Positions 6,380-13,500 of a stretch of 21,617 nt of DNA are shown piece after piece. The notes beneath the pieces were generated by a model. That model did no database searches. It was not told where the DNA came from and saw only the letters and a program-made list of their open reading frames with translations. The position numbers were made by a program, and so were the translations under genes. Origin of the DNA: Phycisphaerales bacterium (GTDB lineage Bacteria; Planctomycetota; Phycisphaerae; UBA1845); assembly GCA_020639115.1 (NCBI GenBank), contig JACKHG010000031.1:1-21617 (forward strand), read 5' to 3'. Positions within the stretch are counted from its first letter, which is position 1. Every line of letters begins with the position of its first letter.

Positions 6380-7792
6380 TCGTTTCCCATTCCGCTCCAG
6401 CGCCAGCTTCTCCACGGGGCGCTGGATCTGCGTCGGGTAGTCGCCGGTGAAGCACGCCGAGCAGTAGTCGGTCTGGGGATGCTTCACACAGCCCAGCATG
6501 CCCTCGACCGAGAGGTAGTGCAGCGAGTCGACGCCCAGAAAATCGCGGATCTCCTCGACGCTGCGGTTGCGCGCCACCAGCTTCTGCGGATCGGGAAAAT
6601 CGATGCCGTAGTAGCACGGGTGCCGCAGCGGCGGGCTCGCGACGCGCAGGTGAATTTCGGCGGCCCCGGCGCGGCGCAGGGCGCTGATCTTGCCCCGCGT
6701 GGTCGTGCCACGCACTACCGAGTCCTCCACGACGATCAGCCGCTTGCCGCGCACCGCCTCCTTGATGACGTTCAACTTCATCTTCACCGCCAGGTCACGC
6801 GACGCCTGGTCGGGCAGGATGAACGAGCGGCCGATGTAGTGGCTCGTGGTAAACCCGCGACCCAACGGCAGGCCCGACGCCCCGCTGTAGCCCAACGCGG
6901 CGCAGCGGGCGCAGTTCGGAATGGGAATCACCAGATCGGCGTCGACCGGGGCCTCGCGGGCCAGGGCCTCGCCCAGGCGCCGCCGCACCATGTGCACGTT
7001 GTCGCCGAAAATGTCGCTCGCCGGATCGGCGAAGTAGACGTGTTCGAAGATGCACGCCCCGCCGCGCTGCAGCCCCTCCGGCCCGAAGTGCTCCGACGTC
7101 AGGCCGCCCGCGTCGATCGTCAGAATCTCGCCCGGCGCGACGTCGCGCACGTACTCCGCGTCGATGATGTCGAGCGCGCAGGTCTCCGACGCCACCACGT
7201 ATGCCCCGTCCGGCATCCGGCCCAGGCACAACGGGCGGAACCCATGCGGATCGCGCGCCGCCACCACCCGGTCGCGAAACAGGAAGACCAGGCTGAAGGC
7301 CCCTTCGACCCGCTCGAGCACACTCGCCAGCGGCCGCGGGTTGGCTTGGTGCTCCGGGGCCGCCAGCAGGTGGATGATCACCTCGGTGTCCGAGCTGGTC
7401 TGGAAGATGTGGCCGCGGGCCTCGAACTCCTCGCGCAGCTCAGCCGCGTTGGTCAGGGTACCGTTGTGGCCAACGCAGGTCTGCCCGCCCGCAAACTCGA
7501 ACAGGAGTGGTTGGGCGTTCGTCGCGCAGCTCGACCCGGTGGTCGAGTAGCGGACATGGCCGATGGCGGCTGACCCGGGCAGCGTCCTGAGCCGATCGGG
7601 GTTGAACACGTCGTTGACGAGGCCCATGTCGGCGAAGCGATGGATGCGGCGACCGTCGGAGGTGCAGATGCCCGCGGACTCCTGTCCGCGATGCTGCTGC
7701 GCATACAGGCCGAGGGAGGTGAGCACGGCTGACTCGGGATGCCCGAAGACCCCGAACAGCCCGCAGTAATGTCGCACGGAATGATCCGACAC
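6377..7792 (-). CDS. purF: Amidophosphoribosyltransferase
   Basis: A 471-aa first enzyme of de novo purine synthesis, transferring glutamine amide nitrogen to PRPP. The N-terminal Ntn glutaminase is seen as HYCGLFGVFGH; C10 would be the nucleophile after removal of a 9-residue propeptide, as in B. subtilis-type enzymes. LYAQQHRGQESAGI, GHVRYSTTGSS and GHNGTLTNA follow. The phosphoribosyltransferase site is VVEDSVVRGTTTRGK at about residue 355. The C-terminus has YCSACFTGDYPT, a CxxCF pair like that of the Fe-S-containing PurF class; Fe-S binding is inferred. The start is GTG at 7792, needed for a short propeptide; no clear Shine-Dalgarno is seen. It is divergent from corA and upstream of purM. 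Confidence 0.97.
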   Translation of the reverse strand: MSDHSVRHYCGLFGVFGHPESAVLTSLGLYAQQHRGQESAGICTSDGRRIHRFADMGLVNDVFNPDRLRTLPGSAAIGHVRYSTTGSSCATNAQPLLFEFAGGQTCVGHNGTLTNAAELREEFEARGHIFQTSSDTEVIIHLLAAPEHQANPRPLASVLERVEGAFSLVFLFRDRVVAARDPHGFRPLCLGRMPDGAYVVASETCALDIIDAEYVRDVAPGEILTIDAGGLTSEHFGPEGLQRGGACIFEHVYFADPASDIFGDNVHMVRRRLGEALAREAPVDADLVIPIPNCARCAALGYSGASGLPLGRGFTTSHYIGRSFILPDQASRDLAVKMKLNVIKEAVRGKRLIVVEDSVVRGTTTRGKISALRRAGAAEIHLRVASPPLRHPCYYGIDFPDPQKLVARNRSVEEIRDFLGVDSLHYLSVEGMLGCVKHPQTDYCSACFTGDYPTQIQRPVEKLALERNGKR

Positions 7793-7831
7793 GCACAGCT
7801 ACCCAAAGACGCCGAGGGCTGACTCGCCCGT

Positions 7832-7860
7832 AACGTATGCCGCTCTGGAGAAACGGTCAA
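7832..7860 (-). promoter_or_regulatory. Candidate sigma-70-type promoter for purF
   Basis: On the minus strand TTGACC (7855-7860) is followed after exactly 17 nt by TACGTT (7832-7837). The -35 matches 5 of 6 consensus bases, the -10 only 3 of 6. A start near 7825 would leave a leader of about 33 nt before the purF GTG. It lies in the 134-nt divergent gap between purF and corA. Confidence 0.4.
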
Positions 7861-7926
7861 TAGGATTGAAGAGGTCTGCAGCGGGCAAAGCAAGCTTGAA
7901 CCGTGCGGATTCTTGGCGGCTTGGCT

Positions 7927-8919
7927 ATGATGCCCGCCATGCTCGAAGCATTCGTCCGCCATCCTGATGGAACCGGGGAATCTGTGAATTCTTTCGCGGA
8001 TCTCGCCCGGGCTTATGCCGTCCCGGATTCGATCGCCTGGGTGGACCTGGAGTCGCCGACCGAGCAGGATCTCGCGGACATCAACCGGATTATCCCGCTC
8101 GACGATGACGCCCGCGTGGACTGCCTCGAGGGCGCCCAGCGGCCGCGGATCGACGAATTCGAGGACTGCCTCTTTCTGGTGCTCTACGGCATGCGCGGCA
8201 CCGATCTCGAGGATTGTGACGACATTCATCCGCGCAAGTTGGCGGCGTTCTTCTCGCCGCGTTTCCTCGTGACGATCCACCGGCAAGTGATGCCCAGTGT
8301 GAGCGAGGAGCGCGAGCGCGCCCGCAAGCACCCGGAGCAGTACCTCGCCGAGGGGCCCGACGACGTGCTCTACCGCATCGTGCACCGCATGGTGGACCGC
8401 TTCATGAATGTGGCCGAGTGGTACGAGACGGCGATCGAGGTGCTCGAGGACCGTTCGCTGGCGGACGACGTGGATCGCAAACTGCTCGGCGAGGCGTCGG
8501 ACCTGCGTTCGGCGGTGCTGGAGATGCGGCACCTGGCCGTCGCCCAGCGCGAGCTGATCCGCCCGCTGGCCGACGGGGATTTCGATTACATCGAATGCGA
8601 CCTGCGGCCGCACTTCAGCCACGTCGCCGATGAACTCAGCCAGGTGGTCGAGCTGATCGATTCGCTGCGCGAGCAGATCGCCGGGGTCCGCGACAACTAC
8701 CGCACGTCGATCGCCCAGCGCACCAACGACATCATGCAGACGCTGACGATCTTCGCGACGATCATGCTGCCCATGAGCCTGGTGGCGGGGATTTACGGCA
8801 TGAACCTGCCGATCTGGCCGTCGCCCGAGCGGCCCGCGAGCTTCTGGGTCGTGCTGGGCGTGATGGGCGCGATCGCCGTGGTCATGCTGACGTTCTTCCG
8901 GCGCAAGCGCTGGCTTTAG
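7927..8919 (+). CDS. corA: CorA-family divalent cation (Mg2+/Co2+) transporter
   Basis: A 330-aa inner-membrane channel, predicted to form a pentamer. It has a large cytoplasmic N-terminal domain (residues 1 to about 270, acidic and helical) and two C-terminal helices. The signature YGMN follows the first of these (LTIFATIMLPMSLVAGIYGMNLPIWP); the second is FWVVLGVMGAIAVVMLTFF, ending in the basic RRKRWL. The family usually has 300-370 aa. Three in-frame ATGs (7927, 7930, 7939) and an upstream GTG at 7903 are possible. I chose 7927 because GGCGG lies about 8-12 nt upstream, but this is weak. terC follows after 10 nt, so the two are probably one transcript for metal homeostasis. Confidence 0.93.
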   Translation: MMPAMLEAFVRHPDGTGESVNSFADLARAYAVPDSIAWVDLESPTEQDLADINRIIPLDDDARVDCLEGAQRPRIDEFEDCLFLVLYGMRGTDLEDCDDIHPRKLAAFFSPRFLVTIHRQVMPSVSEERERARKHPEQYLAEGPDDVLYRIVHRMVDRFMNVAEWYETAIEVLEDRSLADDVDRKLLGEASDLRSAVLEMRHLAVAQRELIRPLADGDFDYIECDLRPHFSHVADELSQVVELIDSLREQIAGVRDNYRTSIAQRTNDIMQTLTIFATIMLPMSLVAGIYGMNLPIWPSPERPASFWVVLGVMGAIAVVMLTFFRRKRWL

Positions 8920-8929
8920 GAACGACGCG

Positions 8930-9916
8930 ATGGTCTGGCTCTGGCTCGCATTCCTGGTGTTCGTGGTGGTCGCGATCTGCGTGGATCTCGGCGTGTTCAA
9001 TCGCCGGGCGCACGTGATGGGCACGCGGGAGGGGCTCGCCTGGACGGGGGTCTGGGTGGCGCTGGCCCTGGTGTTCAACGGGCTGATCTACTTCATCTAC
9101 CGCTACGACTGGCTGGGGGCGAGCGACGCCGGGCCATCGGGCGGGACGGCGGCCGTCGAGTTCTTCGCCGGGTACCTCATCGAGAAGTCGCTCAGCCTCG
9201 ACAACATCTTCGTCATCGCGCTGATCTTCGCGTACTTCAAGGTCCCGCGGGAGAACCAGCATCGCGTGCTGTATCTTGGCATCCTCGGTGCGCTGATTCT
9301 GCGCGGCATCATGATCGGCGTGGGCGCGGCGATGATCCGCCGCTTCGACTGGATGAGCTACGTGTTCGGCGCGATCCTGCTGGTCACCGCCGCGCGGATG
9401 CTCTTCTCCGATCACGACAAGGTGGAGCCCGAGCACAATCCGCTGGTACGGCTCGCTCGGCGGATCTTCCCCGTGACCGACCGCTTCCGCGGCGAGCACT
9501 TCTTCGTGCGCGAGAACGGCCGCCGGATGGCGACGCCACTGCTCATCGTGCTCATCGTCATCGAAAGCACCGACGTCCTTTTTGCGGTCGATTCGATCCC
9601 CGCGGTGTTCGCGGTCACGCGCGATCCGTTCATCGTGTTCACGTCCAACGTGTTCGCGGTGCTGGGGCTGCGGGCGCTGTACTTCGTGCTGGCGGACATC
9701 ATCGACCGCTTCCGCTACCTCAAGGTGAGTCTCGTGATCGTGCTGGCGTTCGTGGGCATGAAGATGCTGCTTTCACACCGGTTTGCGATTCCGACGCTGG
9801 TGTCGCTCGGCGTGATTGCCGCGATTCTGACGACGGGGATCGTGGCGTCGGTCATCGTGAACCGGCGCGAGCTGCGGACGACCGCTGCGTCCACCCCAGA
9901 TGCGGGGAAGGAGTGA
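8930..9916 (+). CDS. TerC/Alx-family membrane protein (probable manganese export)
   Basis: A 328-aa integral membrane protein with about eight hydrophobic helices. It carries the two acidic family motifs: EKSLSLDNIFVIALIF at about residue 84 and IESTDVLFAVDSIPAVFAVT at about residue 205, which hold the conserved Glu/Asp pairs within membrane helices. Alx/TerC relatives export Mn2+ or help load exoenzymes with it; Mn2+ is inferred from the family. The start is ATG 10 nt after corA, so the two are co-transcribed. No room is left for a yybP-ykoY manganese riboswitch directly before it. The 3' end overlaps the convergent VanZ-like gene by 65 nt. Confidence 0.93.
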   Translation: MVWLWLAFLVFVVVAICVDLGVFNRRAHVMGTREGLAWTGVWVALALVFNGLIYFIYRYDWLGASDAGPSGGTAAVEFFAGYLIEKSLSLDNIFVIALIFAYFKVPRENQHRVLYLGILGALILRGIMIGVGAAMIRRFDWMSYVFGAILLVTAARMLFSDHDKVEPEHNPLVRLARRIFPVTDRFRGEHFFVRENGRRMATPLLIVLIVIESTDVLFAVDSIPAVFAVTRDPFIVFTSNVFAVLGLRALYFVLADIIDRFRYLKVSLVIVLAFVGMKMLLSHRFAIPTLVSLGVIAAILTTGIVASVIVNRRELRTTAASTPDAGKE

Positions 9917-10955
9917 CCGGCTGGGGAGCACGCTCGTTGAACGCCCGGCGCCGGGCCTGCACGCCCTGCCGCAGCAGATCCACGGGCGCTTCGCCGCGCC
10001 GGGCTGCGGCGTCGGCACGCTCGATCCGCAGCACTGCGAACCAGCGGCGCGCCGCGGAGGCGCCGATCCAGGCCGCCGCGAGCCCGACGAGCAGATCGCT
10101 GCTGCTCGCGACACCGGCCGCGGACACGCCCGCCGCCAACACCCCCAGTATCGCAGCCGCCCCGAGCGTCAGGCGCTCGCGCAGGCGGATTGACTGACCG
10201 ATTGTGACGGTGATGAAACCGAGTAGCACGAGCACGGCACCGTGCGCAAGGACATGCTGCAGCACGTGCAGTTCCGGCTCATGGAGATAGTCCCACATGG
10301 GCAGCGAGTGAAACTTAATGCCGGCGTGCCGGGCCAGTGCCTGTACGGCGGCAGCGACGCCGTCGACGGACGCCGCGAGCAGAACAGCCGACCAGGCGCT
10401 CAGCGCGACCCAGCGCGAGAACCTGACTTCGCGGAGCACGCACTTGCGCGCGAGTGTGCGTACGAAGCCACCGATGCCCGGCGCGAACTCAACCGCCAGC
10501 GCCGCACCGGCAAGCGATCCGAGCGTGTTCAGCGCGAAGTCGCACCACGAGGGCCAGCGCGTCACAATGCCGGCCTGCAGCGTCTCGAGAAGAAAGCTCA
10601 GGGCCGCTCCAGCCAGCACCGCACCGAGCAAGGTGAACACCGTGCGCGCCCGCCGCCGCAGCCACAACGCTCCAACGGTCCCCACCGGAACATAGGCCAG
10701 CAGGTTCACGATGGCGTCCGACCACTTCCACTTCGGCCAGCCCAACACACCCTCGCGCAGCCCTTGCATCAACCGGTTCGCGTCAAAGCGGAATGGGGCA
10801 AGCGAAGCCAGCGCGATCAGTCCGACGACGACGACAACCAGCACAGTCTCCAGGTGCCCGCCATCCGCCCGACGGCGTAGCGCGCTCGGCGCAGGCGCCG
10901 GCGCATTCACCGGTCGATCGTGAAATGCAGAATGCTCGGCGTGCAACGTGGACAT
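9852..10955 (-). CDS. VanZ-like family membrane protein
   Basis: A 367-aa protein. The N-terminal 35 residues are polar, then come about eight transmembrane helices. The VanZ-type core is visible: KWSDAIVNLLAYVPVGTVGALW (D..N....P.G pattern) and SFLLETLQAGIVTRWPSWCDFALNTLGSLAGAALA (E..Q....R...D...N..G pattern). The second half adds four further helices and a basic, disordered C-tail. VanZ itself gives low-level teicoplanin resistance by an unknown mechanism; most homologues have no known role. I chose ATG 10955 because GGGAGG lies 6-11 nt upstream; the ORF could extend to 10994. The last 65 nt overlap terC tail to tail, so the C-terminal tail may be under weak constraint. Confidence 0.85.
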   Translation of the reverse strand: MSTLHAEHSAFHDRPVNAPAPAPSALRRRADGGHLETVLVVVVVGLIALASLAPFRFDANRLMQGLREGVLGWPKWKWSDAIVNLLAYVPVGTVGALWLRRRARTVFTLLGAVLAGAALSFLLETLQAGIVTRWPSWCDFALNTLGSLAGAALAVEFAPGIGGFVRTLARKCVLREVRFSRWVALSAWSAVLLAASVDGVAAAVQALARHAGIKFHSLPMWDYLHEPELHVLQHVLAHGAVLVLLGFITVTIGQSIRLRERLTLGAAAILGVLAAGVSAAGVASSSDLLVGLAAAWIGASAARRWFAVLRIERADAAARRGEAPVDLLRQGVQARRRAFNERAPQPVTPSPHLGWTQRSSAARAGSR

Positions 10956-11113
10956 GACAGCCTCCCGAACCAAGGGCGCGGGGACTGGCTGCACAATCGC
11001 GACCGCCGCTGGCGAGCGCCGGCGGATCGGGGAGGCTCGCGGCCAACGCCGATAACATCGCCCGCTACGGCGACGCAGCCGGGGTGTGCCGACTTGTCGG
11101 GCCCGGGATCGCG

Positions 11114-11119
11114 TATAAG
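11114..11119 (+). promoter_or_regulatory. Possible -10 element TATAAG upstream of the dehydrogenase
   Basis: TATAAG sits about 85 nt before the dehydrogenase ATG and about 24 nt before the mini-ORF at 11143. A convincing -35 hexamer at the right spacing is absent (GACTTG with a 17-nt spacer is the best), so this is tentative. Confidence 0.25.
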
Positions 11120-11142
11120 GTGTGTAGTGTCTGTAGCGGTTG

Positions 11143-11208
11143 ATGAAGGTTCACAACATGACGTGCGCCGCATGCGCGCACACGATTCGAAAGGCGACTC
11201 CGCCATGA
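11143..11208 (+). CDS. Mini-ORF resembling the start of an HMA metal-binding domain, overlapping the next gene
   Basis: Twenty-one codons, beginning MKVHN and continuing MTCAACAHTIRKATPP. The second part matches the heavy-metal-associated domain signature (MTCxxC followed by I..A) at about 10 of 13 positions, then stops. The TGA overlaps the ATG of the dehydrogenase (ATGA), an arrangement seen with translational coupling. An AAGG 8 nt before the internal ATG at 11158 could drive a 16-aa version. It may be a truncated relic of a copper-chaperone gene, a leader peptide or coincidence. Confidence 0.3.
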   Translation: MKVHNMTCAACAHTIRKATPP

Positions 11209-12236
11209 AAGCCGCCCTGATTCGCCGCTTCGGCGGCTATGAGGTCTTCGAATACACCGACGTGCCCGACCCGCAGCCCGAGCCTGACCACGCGATCGTC
11301 AAGGTGCTCGGTTGCGGCATCAACCGCTACGACCTTTTTCTGCGCATGGGCGGCATCAAGAAAGAGACGCCGCTCCCGCACGTCATGGGTGCGGACATCG
11401 CCGGCGAGGTCGTGCAGATTGAGGGCGACGCACACGGGCTGACGACGGGCCAGCGCGTCATCGTCGCGCCGGGATTTCCCATCGACCCGGCGGAGTGGGA
11501 TTTCGAGCCGGAGAACCTCGCGGAAAGCTTCACCGTCACCGGCACGAGTCTCTGGGGCGGGTACGCCCAGTACGTGAAGGTGCCCACGCGTTTCCTGCTG
11601 CCCGATCACACTGGACTGCCCCCGGAGCAGGCCGCGAGCCTGCCGCTCGTGCTGGTCACGGCGGTACACGCCGTGCAGACCCTTGGGGAAATCCAGACGG
11701 GTCAGCGCGTGCTCGTCCAGGCGGGAGCGTCCGGCAGCGGCAGCATGTGCATTCAGCTCGCCGCCCACCTCGGCGCCCGCGTTGCGACGACGGTCGGCGA
11801 CGATGCGAAGGTCGATTTCGCGCGCGGCTGTGGCGCGGAACTCGTCATCAACCACCGCAAAGAGTCGTTCGCCGAGCGGGTTCGCGCCTGGACCGGCGGG
11901 GTGGGCGTGGACGTGGTGATCGACAACGTGGGCGGCGGCATTTTCGCCGACAACCTCACTTGCCTGCGCCGCGGCGGCTTCTTCGTGAATTTCGGGTTGG
12001 TCGGCGGCGTGAAGGACACGCTCAACTTCGCCGCGCTGATCTTCAACCAGCACCAGATCCGCGGCTCGATGATGGGCAGCCTCGCGGAGCTGCGCCGCGG
12101 CCTGCTGCTCGTCGAGGCGGGCGATCTGCGCCCCTGCCTCGACCGCAGCTTTCCGCTGGCGGAGGCGGCTGGGGCCCACGCGTACATTGACTCGCGGCAG
12201 GTCCAGGGCAAGGTCGTGCTGCTGCCCTGGTCGTGA
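11205..12236 (+). CDS. Medium-chain alcohol dehydrogenase/quinone oxidoreductase-family protein lacking structural zinc site
   Basis: A 343-aa NAD(P)H-dependent oxidoreductase of the MDR superfamily. The N-terminal GroES-like domain has VLGCGINRYDLFLRMGG and HVMGADIAGEV. The Rossmann domain starts near residue 165 (GQRVLVQAGASGSGSMCIQLAAHLGA), with GVDVVIDNVGG later. The lobe that carries four zinc-binding Cys in zinc-type members keeps its length (GFPIDPAEWDFEPENLAESF...GGYAQYVKVP) but has no Cys, so the structural zinc is lost. Substrate is unknown. Start ATG 11205 with a weak AAAGG about 10 nt upstream; the longer open frame is spurious. It converges on the TPR reading frame, 22 nt apart. 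Confidence 0.9.
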   Translation: MKAALIRRFGGYEVFEYTDVPDPQPEPDHAIVKVLGCGINRYDLFLRMGGIKKETPLPHVMGADIAGEVVQIEGDAHGLTTGQRVIVAPGFPIDPAEWDFEPENLAESFTVTGTSLWGGYAQYVKVPTRFLLPDHTGLPPEQAASLPLVLVTAVHAVQTLGEIQTGQRVLVQAGASGSGSMCIQLAAHLGARVATTVGDDAKVDFARGCGAELVINHRKESFAERVRAWTGGVGVDVVIDNVGGGIFADNLTCLRRGGFFVNFGLVGGVKDTLNFAALIFNQHQIRGSMMGSLAELRRGLLLVEAGDLRPCLDRSFPLAEAAGAHAYIDSRQVQGKVVLLPWS

Positions 12237-12258
12237 GCGTGAGGCCCGGCGTGCGGCG

Positions 12259-13500
12259 TCAGGCGCCGTTCGTCGAGATAGCAACACCGGTCGTGTTGGC
12301 CGGTGCCGGCAATTCTCCTGCGCCGGAAGTATTGGCCGCCGGCGGCGTGCCTGTGTTTTCCCGACCGCGCTGCGGTTCGGGGACCGGCGTCTCCTGCGGA
12401 GCTGTCGGCGTCTGCTGCTGCAGCGCGGCGCGTAACTGGTCGTGCAGCTTCTGCAAATCCGCATCGCCGGGCATGACCGTGAGCGCCCGCTCGAGCAGCG
12501 CGAGCGCGTCCTGAGGATCGCCGTCGTACTTGAGCACCGACTTCACACCGGCCACGACGCCCGCGGCGTCACGCCGGCTCAGGGCGAGTTCGGCCGAGAG
12601 GAACCATGGCCCGGAGTCCTCCGGGGCCAACTCCAGTGCCCGCTGCGACCACGCCGCAAGCTTGTCCGGGCAGTTCGCCCACGCGGCGTCGTATACGGCA
12701 AACGCCAATTGCACGTAGCGGTCCGCGATCTCCGCGTCCAACTGTTCGGCGGTGATGTCCGGCACGCGGTCGCGGTAGATCTTGCGGGCGAACTCCTCGT
12801 GCCCCGCGGCGAGGTGGTAGAGCACGAGGCGCACCGCGACCTGGGCGGTGAGCTGCCGGCCCGCCTCGGAATTGGGCGCGATCTTCAGGGCCTGCTGCGC
12901 CGAATCGATCGCCGGGGTGACGTCCTGCGGCGCGGCGTTGAACTGCATATCCGCCAGCTCGGCGTACGTCGACGCATGGGCGAGCAGCGCTTCCCCGTCG
13001 AGTGCCGCGTAGTACGGCAGCGCCGCCTGCAGATAGTGAGTCGCCCGGGCGTAATCCGCCTGCAGGTAAGCCATGATCGAACCGAGCCGCAGCGTTTCCG
13101 GCACCCACGGGTCGGGCCAGTTGACCCGGTCCTGCGGCACCGGGAGTTCGGCCAGGTGGTCGAACCGCGCAAAATACATCTGCGCACCGCCGGTCGCCAG
13201 CATCCGCCGCAGCACGTCCAGGTAGATGGACTGCGGCCGTTGCAACCGCAACGGCCGGGCGAGGAGCGTGATCATGTCGCTCGTTTGCAACTGGTCGAAA
13301 TCCACCATGACGTAGCGGGCCGCAAGATCGGCGTCAAAAGGCCGGCGAGCGAGTTCGTTGCGCAGAGCCGCCGCCGCAGCCATCCGGTACTTGGTCATCG
13401 CCTGGGCGTCGCCGTCGATGGCCGCGAAGACCGAACGCAGCTCCATGAACGCCTGCATGATCGAGCCCGAATAGAACATGGACGGCGCGACCGCGACCAT
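12259..13500 (-). CDS. TPR-rich C-terminal part of the O-antigen ligase-like protein, separated by a frameshift
   Basis: This frame carries at least 413 aa of alpha-helical repeat protein: YARATHYLQAALPYYAALDGEALLAHA, AIDSAQQALKIAPNSEAGRQL, AAWSQRALELAPEDSGPWFLSAELAL and ALALLERALTVMPGDADLQKLHDQL are TPR-like units. The tail (about residues 375-413) is Pro/Thr/Asn-rich and disordered. The ATG at 13500 is only the first Met in the frame. Coding similarity extends upstream (EATLAD) to 13521, where it joins the ligase frame after a one-base shift. So this is most probably not an independent gene but the end of a 1032-aa protein. A reinitiated separate product is possible if the shift is real. 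Confidence 0.75.
   Translation of the reverse strand: MVAVAPSMFYSGSIMQAFMELRSVFAAIDGDAQAMTKYRMAAAAALRNELARRPFDADLAARYVMVDFDQLQTSDMITLLARPLRLQRPQSIYLDVLRRMLATGGAQMYFARFDHLAELPVPQDRVNWPDPWVPETLRLGSIMAYLQADYARATHYLQAALPYYAALDGEALLAHASTYAELADMQFNAAPQDVTPAIDSAQQALKIAPNSEAGRQLTAQVAVRLVLYHLAAGHEEFARKIYRDRVPDITAEQLDAEIADRYVQLAFAVYDAAWANCPDKLAAWSQRALELAPEDSGPWFLSAELALSRRDAAGVVAGVKSVLKYDGDPQDALALLERALTVMPGDADLQKLHDQLRAALQQQTPTAPQETPVPEPQRGRENTGTPPAANTSGAGELPAPANTTGVAISTNGA

Noticed and set aside
8919..8930. Manganese riboswitch (yybP-ykoY) before terC
   Set aside because: Only 10 nt separate corA and terC, which leaves no room for such a structure.
7453..9078. 541-aa minus-strand open frame over corA and the purF 5' end
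   Set aside because: Composition is shadow-like, and both underlying genes are firmly identified in other frames.
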